From contig CAMLLA010000009.1 in the NCBI GenBank assembly GCA_946480525.1, forward strand, positions 1-24,238: a DNA stretch of 24,238 nucleotides. Reading direction: 5' to 3'. Each line of letters opens with the position of its first letter. The first letter of the stretch is position 1. The notes beneath the pieces are model-generated. The model ran no database searches. It was given only the letters and a program-made list of their open reading frames with translations, and had not been told where the DNA came from. Below, piece after piece: positions 1-7,980 of this stretch. The position numbers were made by a program, and so were the translations under genes. Source of the DNA: an uncultured Asticcacaulis sp. Its GTDB lineage: Bacteria; Pseudomonadota; Alphaproteobacteria; Caulobacterales; Caulobacteraceae.

Positions 1-546
1 GCCCAGCGAGCCGGTCACCGTTCCCGCCTTCAGGTCGAGAGGTTTGCGGGTTTCGAGAATGACCGTGCCGCCAAGAGAGCCTTCGTCGATCCAGGCCTCG
101 GGGTTCTTGTAGACTTTCAGTTGCCCGACGATTTCAGGCGCCATGAGGGAATAGTTGAACGTGCGGCTGGTCGGATCGTTCGGGTTGCCGCCCCAGTCCG
201 CCGAAGCAATCGTGTGGCCATCGACCAGAATGCGGTTCAGCGCCGGGTCAGTCCCGTGAATCGACACCTTTTCGCCTTCGCCGAAGTTGCGGTCGACGCT
301 GACACCGGGAAGGTGAGATAGCGATTCGGCGATATTGGTGTCTGGGAACTTGCTCACATCCTCCGCCGAAATGGCGTCGACAATGGCATCGGTCCGTTTT
401 TTCAACTGCGTCGCTTTTTGAAGGCTTCCGCGAATGCCTGTGACGACGACCTCCTGGTCACCGGCAGTGTCCTGCGCGTAGGCAGTACAAGACAGCATGG
501 CACCGGCAAGTGCGGTGCTTATCATGATCGAACGCTTCAATTTCAT
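1..546 (-). CDS. TonB-dependent receptor, N-terminal part (cut by window edge)
   Basis: Outer-membrane active transporter for a glycan fragment or similar ligand, energised by TonB/ExbBD. Reading leftward from the ATG at 546, the frame stays open for all 182 codons to the window edge, so only the N-terminus is present. Residues 1-24 form a signal peptide ending in AYA before QDTAGD. The sequence EVVVTGIRGSL is the usual start of the plug domain, followed by SAEDVSKFPDTNIAESL and LPGVSVDR, both standard plug signatures. The later NRILVDG and GSLGGTVIL stretches are also plug-like. This N-terminal style is typical of the large carbohydrate-associated receptor family of Caulobacteraceae and Xanthomonadaceae. 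Its substrate cannot be read from the plug. It diverges from the halogenase gene, and the two share the intergenic region 547-973. Family assignment is firm; the beta-barrel lies outside the window. Confidence 0.93.
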   Translation of the reverse strand, partial: MKLKRSIMISTALAGAMLSCTAYAQDTAGDQEVVVTGIRGSLQKATQLKKRTDAIVDAISAEDVSKFPDTNIAESLSHLPGVSVDRNFGEGEKVSIHGTDPALNRILVDGHTIASADWGGNPNDPTSRTFNYSLMAPEIVGQLKVYKNPEAWIDEGSLGGTVILETRKPLDLKAGTVTGSLG

Positions 547-973
547 AACGTCTTCCGTTCCCGACAGATTGTTCCTGAAACGGGCACATCCTGTTTGAGC
601 CGAAAAATGCCGCCTGCCTAGACTGTGCCCGTGCAATCTGGTGCTGGCAGCCAAGGCATTGGTCAACATTAATTAAATAAGTTGTTATATTATTTTGGAC
701 ATACGACCATACCAATTTCAAGATGTCTTGCCTGCGCTACCGGTTGCATAAAACCGGCGGTCGATATTTTACTGTTTAAAAACATTTTATTAGCGCCATG
801 CTCCGGTATCGCGCCCCGCAGTTAGACCAATTTCGCCTATTGAGACATATTTACGACATAGCGGCCGGACAACGAAAACGCCCTCTTGCACTTCCCCGCC
901 AAATTCGGAAACTCTACCTTATCCTACGGTAATTGAAGCGTTTTTTGTGCGTCAATAACGACCGGCGCACCTG
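547..973. promoter_or_regulatory. Divergent intergenic region between receptor and halogenase genes
   Basis: This gene-free stretch of 427 bp must hold both promoters. It is markedly AT-rich at about 665-700 and 765-795, against a GC-rich background. On the minus strand a TTGACC (661-666) could serve as a -35 for the receptor, but no convincing -10 sits at the right distance. For the halogenase I could not find a good -35/-10 pair. No small gene with a ribosome-binding site, RNA gene or repeat was recognised here. Confidence 0.4.
736..747. promoter_or_regulatory. Possible LacI-type operator (weak)
   Basis: GCTACCGGTTGC is a 12-bp near-palindrome (5 of 6 base pairs symmetric) centred on CG. 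That is the layout expected of LacI-family operators, which often control receptor genes in Caulobacteraceae. It lies in the shared receptor/halogenase promoter region. No LacI gene is present in the window, so the regulator would have to be elsewhere. A chance match is quite possible. Confidence 0.2.
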
Positions 974-2518
974 ATGGGCGGTATTGGTCCTATGAAAGAT
1001 TTCGCGTCTCTCGAAAACATTGTGATCGTCGGCGGCGGGACCGCGGGCTGGATGGCCGCCGCCTTGCTGGCGAAACTGACGCAGAACAAGCTCGGCGACA
1101 TTCACCTGATCGAATCGGACGCGATCGGCACCATTGGCGTCGGGGAAGCCACGATTCCGCCGATTCAGGATTTCAACCGTCTGCTTGAAATCGACGATAC
1201 CGCCTTCATTCGCGAAACGCGCGCCACCTTCAAGCTCGGGATCGAATTCCGCGACTGGAGGCGCCTCGGCGACAGCTACATGCATCCGTTCGGAACGGTG
1301 GGCGCCGGCATGGGCAGAGCGGCCTTTCACCACAATTATATCCGCGCGCGCATGGCGGGCGATGAGACGCCGTTCGAAGCCTATTCCCTGGCGTGCGTGG
1401 CGGGAAGGCAGGCACGCTTCGCGCCGCCGCCCCCCGGTGATCGCGGCGTCCATTCGACGATCGGCTACGCCTTTCATTTCGACGCCGGGCTATATGCGGC
1501 GTTTCTGCGCCGTTACGCCGAAGCGCGCGGCGTCAAACGCCATGAGGGCAAGATCGTTCATGTGGCGCAGCGGCCGGAAGACGGGTTCATTTCCTCCGTC
1601 ACGACCGATAACGGTCTCACGCTCAAAGGCGATCTGTTTATCGATTGCTCCGGCATGCAGGCCCTGCTCCTGGACAAGACCCTTCAGACGGGTTTCGAGG
1701 ACTGGAGCGCCTGGCTGCCAGCCAGCCGGGCATGGGCCGTCCCCAGCGCCGGCACAAGTCCCATCCTGCCCTATACCCGTGCGACGGCCCATGGCGCCGG
1801 CTGGCAGTGGCGCATTCCCCTGCAGCACCGCATCGGAAACGGAATAGTCTTTTCCCACAACTTTATCGACGAGACGAAGGCGTGCGATACCCTGATGTCG
1901 CATCTCGACAGCGAACCGCTGGCGGAGCCGCGCCTTATCCGATTCAGGACCGGCAGATCCAAGGCGTTCTGGAACAAGAATGTCGTCGGGATCGGCCTTG
2001 CCAGCGGTTTCATGGAACCGTTGGAATCGACCTCCATCCACCTTATCCATTCCGGCCTGATCAAGCTGATGGACCTTTTTCCCGACAAGACCTTCAGTCC
2101 GCTGCTGGCCAAACAATACAATACTGCGGTCGGGCTGGATTTCGAAACGATCCGCGACTTCCTGATCCTCCACTACAAGCTCACCGAGCGCACGGATTCC
2201 GACTTCTGGAACTACTGCCGCAACATGTCGATCCCCTCCTCTCTTGAATACAAGATAGATCAGTTCGTCGAAACCGGCCGGGTCGTCATGTCACGCGGCG
2301 ACCTCTTCCAGATTCCAAGCTGGCTGTCGGTCATGTTCGGTCAGGGGCTCATGCCGAAACGCTATGACCCCTTGGCCAATCTCGTCGAACCCGAGACGCA
2401 TGCCGAAACCCTGGCGGTCATGCGGGGAGCCATTGCCGACTATGCCGGGCGCCTGCCCGCGCACGCTGACTTCCTGCGCAAAATGGGCATGGACATTCCG
2501 GACGCCGTCTACGCATAA
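974..2518 (+). CDS. Flavin-dependent tryptophan halogenase family protein
   Basis: FAD-dependent enzyme of the PrnA/RebH superfamily, 514 residues, close to the usual length. In characterised members, reduced FAD and oxygen make HOCl, which a lysine relays to an aromatic substrate. The key elements are all visible: the GGGTAGW dinucleotide-binding loop (20-26), GVGEATIP (55-62), the candidate catalytic lysine K87 in FKLGIEF (PrnA K79 equivalent), the WxWxIP halogenase signature WQWRIP (277-282), and E351-S352 in EPLEST (PrnA E346-S347 equivalent). The real substrate is unknown. Members next to TonB receptors in this group are mostly uncharacterised and may not use free tryptophan. No strong ribosome-binding site precedes 974. 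The in-frame ATG at 992 (residue 7) follows a G-rich GGGCGG and is an equally good start. There is no signal peptide, so it is probably cytoplasmic. Confidence 0.9.
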   Translation: MGGIGPMKDFASLENIVIVGGGTAGWMAAALLAKLTQNKLGDIHLIESDAIGTIGVGEATIPPIQDFNRLLEIDDTAFIRETRATFKLGIEFRDWRRLGDSYMHPFGTVGAGMGRAAFHHNYIRARMAGDETPFEAYSLACVAGRQARFAPPPPGDRGVHSTIGYAFHFDAGLYAAFLRRYAEARGVKRHEGKIVHVAQRPEDGFISSVTTDNGLTLKGDLFIDCSGMQALLLDKTLQTGFEDWSAWLPASRAWAVPSAGTSPILPYTRATAHGAGWQWRIPLQHRIGNGIVFSHNFIDETKACDTLMSHLDSEPLAEPRLIRFRTGRSKAFWNKNVVGIGLASGFMEPLESTSIHLIHSGLIKLMDLFPDKTFSPLLAKQYNTAVGLDFETIRDFLILHYKLTERTDSDFWNYCRNMSIPSSLEYKIDQFVETGRVVMSRGDLFQIPSWLSVMFGQGLMPKRYDPLANLVEPETHAETLAVMRGAIADYAGRLPAHADFLRKMGMDIPDAVYA

Positions 2519-2538
2519 GTCGCCTCGACATGGCCCTA

Positions 2539-2566
2539 TTGGAACAAAAGTTTCATTCTATATTAT
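2539..2566 (+). promoter_or_regulatory. Candidate promoter of the GntR/UTRA gene
   Basis: TTGGAA (2539-2544) and TATTAT (2561-2566) are separated by 16 bp and match sigma70-type elements at 4/6 and 5/6. The -10 falls inside the imperfect palindrome at 2555-2575, as expected for autoregulation. The halogenase gene ends at 2518, so the regulator could also be transcribed from upstream. Confidence 0.4.
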
Positions 2567-2575
2567 AAATGGAAT
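2555..2575. promoter_or_regulatory. Candidate GntR operator, copy 1 (imperfect palindrome)
   Basis: This 21-bp AT-rich imperfect palindrome has arms ATTC and GAAT, with 7 of 10 base pairs symmetric. The word TTATAAATGGAATT (2563-2576) recurs exactly at 11712-11725, in front of the sugar-binding-protein gene. Here it lies 53-66 bp upstream of the regulator's start codon. Two exact 14-bp copies at two promoters in one locus suggest a shared operator, and the adjacent UTRA regulator is the natural candidate to bind it. Confidence 0.5.
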
Positions 2576-2628
2576 TGACGTTTCCGCGCTTTGCTTTCAT
2601 TTTCAAAGCACGTAAACGGAGGCTCGAC

Positions 2629-3423
2629 ATGCCTGATATCGCGCAAGAGGACACTTCGCATCCCGACGCACAGCCGGGCAACATGTCGTTCATGGAGGCG
2701 CTTGGCCCCCTGGACCGCGGGTCTGGCCGACCGGCCTATGTAATGCTCAAGAATGCCTTCCGGCAGGCCATCCGCAAGGCGCTGATTCCGGCCAATGCCG
2801 CGCTTCCGCCGGAAAGAGAGCTGGTGGACATGCTCAAGCTGTCGCGCATGACTATCCGCAAGGCGATGGAAGGACTGGTGCAGGAAGGGTTGCTACTGCG
2901 CCGCCGCGGCGCCGGCACCTTCGTGGCCAATCGCGCCGAGAAAAACTTTTCAAAACTCACCTCGTTTACCGAGGACATGATATCGCGCGGCCGAAAGCCC
3001 AAGTCGGAATGGCTGGAAAAGACCCGCGCAATCGCCTCGACAGAGGAACTGCTCAATCTGGGTCTGTCGCCGGGCACGCACGTCTATCGGCTGTCGCGGC
3101 TTCGGTACGCCGACAATAAGGTGATTTCGCTGGAATACACGGTCGTGCCGGCGCACTGCCTGCCGTCCATCGACGTGATCGAAAACTCGCTTTACCGGGC
3201 GCTTGAACAGGTTGGAAACCGGCCGGTCAGGGCATTGCAAAGACTGCGCGCCGTGCTGTTTACGCCGGAACAGGCTGAAAAATTGCAAGCCAAGCCCGGA
3301 GACGCCGGCCTGATGATCGAGCGCCGCAGCTTTTCAGCGAACGGGCGCAGCTGCGAGCTGTCGAAATCCTGGTATCGCAGCGATGCCTACGATGTCATCG
3401 CCGAGCTGAACACCGGCCTGTGA
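2629..3423 (+). CDS. GntR-family regulator, HutC/UTRA subfamily
   Basis: Transcription regulator of 264 residues. An N-terminal GntR winged helix-turn-helix (about 35-102) contains PPERELVDML, LSRMTIRKAM and RRGAGTFVA, the standard recognition-helix and wing signatures. A UTRA ligand-binding domain (about 110-260) follows, with YRLSRLRYAD and SLEYTVVP motifs. I chose the ATG at 2629 because GGAGG (2618-2622) stands 6 bp before it. An upstream in-frame ATG at 2569 lies inside the putative operator and has no ribosome-binding site. UTRA regulators usually sense a sugar or a small metabolite and repress nearby uptake genes. Candidate targets are its own promoter and the binding-protein promoter at 11700-11740. 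Its 3' end overlaps the convergent GH92 gene by 29 bp. Confidence 0.93.
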   Translation: MPDIAQEDTSHPDAQPGNMSFMEALGPLDRGSGRPAYVMLKNAFRQAIRKALIPANAALPPERELVDMLKLSRMTIRKAMEGLVQEGLLLRRRGAGTFVANRAEKNFSKLTSFTEDMISRGRKPKSEWLEKTRAIASTEELLNLGLSPGTHVYRLSRLRYADNKVISLEYTVVPAHCLPSIDVIENSLYRALEQVGNRPVRALQRLRAVLFTPEQAEKLQAKPGDAGLMIERRSFSANGRSCELSKSWYRSDAYDVIAELNTGL

Positions 3424-5719
3424 AATTGTCCGGCGGTGACGACGTCGGATATGATCGTCGCCACGGCCGGGAGACAGTCGTGATGTACGGCGTCGTGACG
3501 CCCTGCCCCCACTTGCCCGGCTTCTTGCCCATGACCAGGTCCAGCTTGCCGCCCGCCGTAATTTGCGACTGGTGCAGGAAGGCGCTCTTCAGCGGCACGC
3601 CGTTGAGCCTGGCCGACTGGATATAGATGGCCTCGGGCCCGGCCCCCTTGGCGTTGATCTCGAATACCTTGCCGTTTTCCAGCCGGATCACGGTGTTGGG
3701 CTGGCGCGGGCCGTGCAGGTAATAGAGGTCGCTGCCGAGCTTCGGGAACAGGCCGATGCGGTTGAAGACATAGTGCGAGCTCATCGCGCCGTTGTCCTCG
3801 TCGCCCGGATAGGCGTCGGCCGTGAAGTCGTGATAGATGCGGTCCGCCCAATAGGCCGACAGGTCCGGCCGGCCGATATTGTGGAACAACCATGGCGTCG
3901 AAAATGACGGCTCGTTGGTCATGTCGATCAGCCCCTTGGACAGGGCATGTTCCAGGCGCACACGAAAGCGGTCCGGACCGCCCATGGCCTCGATCATGCC
4001 GGGAATGTCGTGCAGCATGTCATAGGAATAGACCCAGGCCGTGCCCTCGTAGAAGCCGACATTGTTGTAGGTGACGCCGTCCCAGCCCAGCTTTGGGTCC
4101 AGGTCCTGGAAGCGGCCATCGGCGTATTTCGGGATGATGAAGCCGCTGAAGCCGTCGCTGGTGACCTCGCTGTTCCACACCTTGCGCCAGTTGCCGGAGC
4201 GCTCCAGCAGGAGCTTCGCCTTGTCGGCATCGCCGGCCTTTTCGGCGACCTTGGCGGCGAAGTAATCGTTCAGCGCAAACCCGACGGTTGACGAGCCGGA
4301 CTTGGCGCGCTGGTTGTTGGGCTCGGGGCTGCGATCGCCGACCGCGAAATAGCCGTCGACCAGGTAGCGCGGGCGGCGGCGCTCGAAGGCGTTGAAGTGG
4401 ACCACCTTCCACGCCGCCGGCCAGTCGATACCCTCGACGCCGCGCAGCAGGCCTTCGCCGATGACATTGTCGACCTCGTCGCCGCCCTGGCCGACATGGT
4501 AGTTGCGTCCGGCGATGATGGCGGTGTCGGCGGCGCCGAACTTGTCGAAGGTGTGGATCATCGAGGCGACGTTCGCCGCGTATTCGCGCGGCTTGATCAG
4601 CGACATCAGCGGGAAGCCGGTGCGGTAGGTGTCCCACAGGGTGTAGTAGTCGTCCCAGTTGGGCGCGTGAAGTTCGGAATCGACCTGATCGAGACTGCGG
4701 TCGCGCGGCTGGATCGCCGTATGGTACAGAGCCGTATAGAAGCGACGCTTGTCGGCATCGGGCACACCGGAAATTTCGATCCGACCCAGTTCGGCGTTCC
4801 ACGCGTCGCGCGCCTTGGTGCTGACCGCCTCGAAGTCCCAGCCCGGCAGGTCACGGTCCAGCAGTTGCTGCGCCCGCTCCGGACCTGCGAAGGAGACGGC
4901 GACCTTCATCAGGACAGGCTTTTGCGTCGAGGCCGGGAAGGACAACCATGCGCCAAGACGTTCGTCGGCGCCGCTCTTGCCGGAGGTCGCGTCTTTCATG
5001 ACCTCGCCGTTCTTGAACACGCCCCAGGCGCTGGGTTTGGCGTCCAGCTGGGCAACGAACCAGATGTCGACCTTGGCCGGGTTCCAGTAGCCCTTGGCCT
5101 TGACCCGGCCGACGACCCGGCCCTGTTCGGGATAGAGAGTGACTTCGGCATTGTCGCTGGCCGTCACCCCCAGGATCTTGCGGGTGATATCAAAGACGAT
5201 ATTCGCCTGGTCTGTCGTCGGATAGGTGAAGCGGTACATGGCCGCATAATGGGCCGGCGTGACCTCGGCGCGGACATTGTAGCGCGACAGGGTGACCGCA
5301 TAGCGATCGGCGCCCGCCTGCTCATCGGCCTTCGGCGACAGGTGCGCCGCTTCGTCGAACTGCGGCGCGCCGACCTGCGGCGAAACGAGGAAGGTGCCGT
5401 AGGTCGTCACCCCGCCCGACCCTTGCGTATGCAGCTGGGCAAAGCCGCTGATCTCGGCCTTTGGATCATAGCCGGCATTGCTGCCGGTCAGGGTCTGGGG
5501 GCTGGGGTGGATGGAGCCGTGCGGCAGGGCTGTGCCCGGAACCGTGTCGCCCTGATTGTCGTTGCCGACGCCTATCATCGGATCGACATAGGTGTAGAGG
5601 GGCCGTGCGGTCTCGGCGAAGGCGGGAAGCGCCGCAACCGCGACAAACGCCGCGAAGGCATGCTTCAGGCGAAAAACCGGTTTCCACTTTTTCGCAGCCT
5701 GCGCTTGAGCGTATTTCAT
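3395..5719 (-). CDS. GH92 exo-alpha-mannosidase, divergent member (last gene of the operon)
   Basis: Secreted glycosidase of family GH92 (calcium-dependent, inverting exo-alpha-mannosidases), 774 residues. A signal peptide ends at about residue 35 (LPAFA before ETARP). The N-terminal beta-sandwich region starts at YVDPMIGVGNDNQGDTVPG. The C-terminal (alpha/alpha)6 region contains LWDTYR, FYEGTAW (E558, likely general acid by position) and GDEDNGAMSSHYVF (639 onward). The last motif corresponds to the family signature GNDDxGxMSxWYVF, which holds the catalytic base; D642 is retained, but N becomes D and W becomes H. ATG overlaps the upstream GH92 stop (ATGA, 5716-5719), with GGAG 8 bp before the start. 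After the usual end near KKPGKWG there is an arginine- and proline-rich tail of about 35 residues, and the gene ends inside the convergent regulator gene. Linkage specificity is unknown. Confidence 0.93.
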   Translation of the reverse strand: MKYAQAQAAKKWKPVFRLKHAFAAFVAVAALPAFAETARPLYTYVDPMIGVGNDNQGDTVPGTALPHGSIHPSPQTLTGSNAGYDPKAEISGFAQLHTQGSGGVTTYGTFLVSPQVGAPQFDEAAHLSPKADEQAGADRYAVTLSRYNVRAEVTPAHYAAMYRFTYPTTDQANIVFDITRKILGVTASDNAEVTLYPEQGRVVGRVKAKGYWNPAKVDIWFVAQLDAKPSAWGVFKNGEVMKDATSGKSGADERLGAWLSFPASTQKPVLMKVAVSFAGPERAQQLLDRDLPGWDFEAVSTKARDAWNAELGRIEISGVPDADKRRFYTALYHTAIQPRDRSLDQVDSELHAPNWDDYYTLWDTYRTGFPLMSLIKPREYAANVASMIHTFDKFGAADTAIIAGRNYHVGQGGDEVDNVIGEGLLRGVEGIDWPAAWKVVHFNAFERRRPRYLVDGYFAVGDRSPEPNNQRAKSGSSTVGFALNDYFAAKVAEKAGDADKAKLLLERSGNWRKVWNSEVTSDGFSGFIIPKYADGRFQDLDPKLGWDGVTYNNVGFYEGTAWVYSYDMLHDIPGMIEAMGGPDRFRVRLEHALSKGLIDMTNEPSFSTPWLFHNIGRPDLSAYWADRIYHDFTADAYPGDEDNGAMSSHYVFNRIGLFPKLGSDLYYLHGPRQPNTVIRLENGKVFEINAKGAGPEAIYIQSARLNGVPLKSAFLHQSQITAGGKLDLVMGKKPGKWGQGVTTPYITTVSRPWRRSYPTSSPPDNFTGRCSARR

Positions 5720-7977
5720 TTCGTGTCTCCGGTTTTTGTCGCCCAGGCGGCGGGTTTGGACGCCATGTCGAGTTCGAGCACGCCGCCTTTGGCAAGGTCG
5801 GCGTGGCTGAGGACCGCGCGGTCGAGCGGCCGGCCGTTGAGCTTCGCGCCCACGACATAGATGTTGGTGTCGGATGTCTGCGGCGCCGAAATCGTGAAGG
5901 TCTTTCCGCCTTCAAGATGAATGACGGTACGCGTAAACAGCGGGGAGCCGATATAGTACCAGGCCTGGCCGGCGACGGGATAAAGCCCCACGCTGCTCCA
6001 GACGTACCAGGACGACATGGTGCCGGCGTCGTCATTGCCCGGCAGGCCGGCGCGCGACGTGTTGTACTGCGATTTCAGGATATGCCGGACCCGCTCCGCC
6101 GTACGGTCCGGCAGGCCGGCGTCGATATAGAGGTATGGCGCCAGGATATCCGGTTCATTGCCCTGGGCGTAATGTCCCCCGTCAAACAGACGATCCAGCC
6201 ACGCCACGAAGGCTTTGGGCCCGCCGTTGACGGCTATCAGTCCCGGTACATCCTGCGGGACATAGGTCGAATATTGCAGGGCGTTTCCTTCATAGAAAGG
6301 GGCTTCCCACCACGGTGTCGACTTGTCCGGATATTCGTAGGTACAGGTAAAGTTCTCAAGGCCGCGCCCGTCCGGATAGCGCGGGCGGATACAGCCGAGG
6401 TCTGCATCCCACAGCTTTTTCCAGCCTTCGGAGCGCTTCATGTAGCGCGAGGCGATATCGCTCTTCCCGAGGTTCAAGGCGACCTGTGCTATGGCGTAGT
6501 CGTCATAGGCATATTCGAGCGTCCGCGACGCCGAGCGCGGCTGCGTCAGAGGAACGTAGCCGAGCTTCAGGTAGTCGGTCAGGACGCGGCCCTGGTGGAA
6601 GGGCTGGTCCGAATTGACCTCGCCGTTCTTGAGGATGGCCTCGAACGCCAGCGCCTTGTCGAAGCCCCCGAGGTTCTTGACGACCGCGTCGGCGATCACG
6701 ACGTCGCCATTGGACCCGCCCTGGGTCATGCCGTTGGAACCGGCGATGCGGGCGTCCGGCAGCCAGCCGGTGTGGCGATAGGTGTCGAGCAGCGACCGCA
6801 CCATGTCGCGCTGGCGCTGCGGCTGGATGACGGTCAAAAGGGGATGAACCGTGCGGAAGGTATCCCACAGGGTATAGAAGTCCTCAAAGTGCGGCTCTTT
6901 CGACTCCCACCAGACGTTCTCTCCGCTGACATCGTGCGGCATGGTGTGGGTGCGGTAGAGGCCGGTGTAGAAGATGCGGCGCTGGTCGGGCGTTCCGCCG
7001 CTGACCTCGATCTTGCCAAGCGCCGCGCGCCATTCCGCCGCCGCACGGGCGCGCATCCCGTCGAAATCCCAGTCTGGCGCTTCGGCCCTGAGGTTCGCCT
7101 TCGCCTTCTCGACGCTGATGAAGGAGACGCCAAGCCTGAGCTGGACCTGCCGGCCCTTCGCCGTGTCGAACCCGGCCCAGACGCCCAGCCGGCGTGCGAA
7201 CTCCATCTGGGTGTCATAGTCGATCATCAGGGCGGTTTTCGATGCCGCCGTCCTGGCCTGGGGCAATCCTTCCAGGTGGCCGACCCCCGGCTGGGTGGCA
7301 AGGCTGCCCTGTCCTGCCTGCCAGGCGCCAAAGTCATCGGCCGCCCGGTCGGTCTCGGCGTAGAAGTACAGTGTGTACGGCGCCGGATTCCATCCGCCCT
7401 CAAAGCTGGCCCAGCCCGAGAAACTGTGGTCGTCGATGACGTCGACATGGGCCGCTGTCGTCCGCTGGCCCTCACCGCGCAGCGCAATGACCGAGGTGGC
7501 GTCGATAATCAGATTACCTTTGGCTTGGCCTTCCGGAAAGGTTATGCGGGTCAGGCCCGTCAGCCGCGTCGCGGTTAGTTCGACTTTTATGGCCGAGGCC
7601 GTCGTGTTGCCCAGCGTGACGGCGTAATAGCCGGGTGACGCGGTCTCATCGGCCTTGGCGAAGACCAGGTTGTGCACACCCAGTTCACCCACCGTCGGGG
7701 TCAGCCGGAAATTGCCGTACTTGCTCTTGCCGCCGGTTCCGCTGACGTGGGTGAAGCTGAACCCCATGATGGCGCTGTTGGACTCATAGCCATTGGTATC
7801 CGAATTGGCTGTGTCCGGGCTCAAGGACACGAAGCCGAACGGGACGCCCGCCCCCGGTACCGTATTGCCGCCGGCGTCGGCGCCGACAAACGGGTCGGCC
7901 AGCGTTACCGGATCGACAGGCCGGGCCGCCGCCGATTGCGCCGTCAGGGCAAGTCCGAGGAAAAGCGCGCGCCACAT
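5716..7977 (-). CDS. GH92 exo-alpha-mannosidase
   Basis: Secreted alpha-mannosidase-family protein, 753 residues. A short signal peptide ends near AQSAAA (about residue 18). The N-terminal sandwich opens with DPFVGADAGGNTVPGAGVPFG. The catalytic part contains LWDTFR, PFYEGNALQY (E563, likely acid) and the canonical GNDDAGTMSSWYVW (GNDD at 647-650, holding the likely base). All GH92 landmarks are therefore intact, in contrast to its downstream paralogue. It starts 3 bp after the permease stop codon and is coupled by ATGA to the second GH92, so it is part of the ABC-transporter operon. A predicted periplasmic mannosidase downstream of a monomer importer suggests that the imported molecule is released from a mannosylated substrate. 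The exact bond (alpha-1,2, 1,3, 1,4 or 1,6, or mannose to inositol) cannot be told from the sequence. Confidence 0.95.
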   Translation of the reverse strand: MWRALFLGLALTAQSAAARPVDPVTLADPFVGADAGGNTVPGAGVPFGFVSLSPDTANSDTNGYESNSAIMGFSFTHVSGTGGKSKYGNFRLTPTVGELGVHNLVFAKADETASPGYYAVTLGNTTASAIKVELTATRLTGLTRITFPEGQAKGNLIIDATSVIALRGEGQRTTAAHVDVIDDHSFSGWASFEGGWNPAPYTLYFYAETDRAADDFGAWQAGQGSLATQPGVGHLEGLPQARTAASKTALMIDYDTQMEFARRLGVWAGFDTAKGRQVQLRLGVSFISVEKAKANLRAEAPDWDFDGMRARAAAEWRAALGKIEVSGGTPDQRRIFYTGLYRTHTMPHDVSGENVWWESKEPHFEDFYTLWDTFRTVHPLLTVIQPQRQRDMVRSLLDTYRHTGWLPDARIAGSNGMTQGGSNGDVVIADAVVKNLGGFDKALAFEAILKNGEVNSDQPFHQGRVLTDYLKLGYVPLTQPRSASRTLEYAYDDYAIAQVALNLGKSDIASRYMKRSEGWKKLWDADLGCIRPRYPDGRGLENFTCTYEYPDKSTPWWEAPFYEGNALQYSTYVPQDVPGLIAVNGGPKAFVAWLDRLFDGGHYAQGNEPDILAPYLYIDAGLPDRTAERVRHILKSQYNTSRAGLPGNDDAGTMSSWYVWSSVGLYPVAGQAWYYIGSPLFTRTVIHLEGGKTFTISAPQTSDTNIYVVGAKLNGRPLDRAVLSHADLAKGGVLELDMASKPAAWATKTGDTK

Positions 7978-7980
7978 GGG

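Noticed and set aside
2569..2628. Upstream ATG extending the UTRA regulator by 20 residues
   Set aside because: It lies inside the putative operator and has no ribosome-binding site, while the ATG at 2629 has GGAGG at ideal spacing.
4397..5860. Long plus-strand open frame (487 codons) opposite the GH92 genes
   Set aside because: It is antisense to two well-supported GH92 genes. Composition is the low-complexity Arg/Gly/Val/Asp pattern typical of mirror frames in high-GC DNA, and no domain is recognisable.
5461..7578. 705-codon plus-strand open frame
   Set aside because: Shadow of the GH92 gene at 5716-7977; no ribosome-binding site or family motif.
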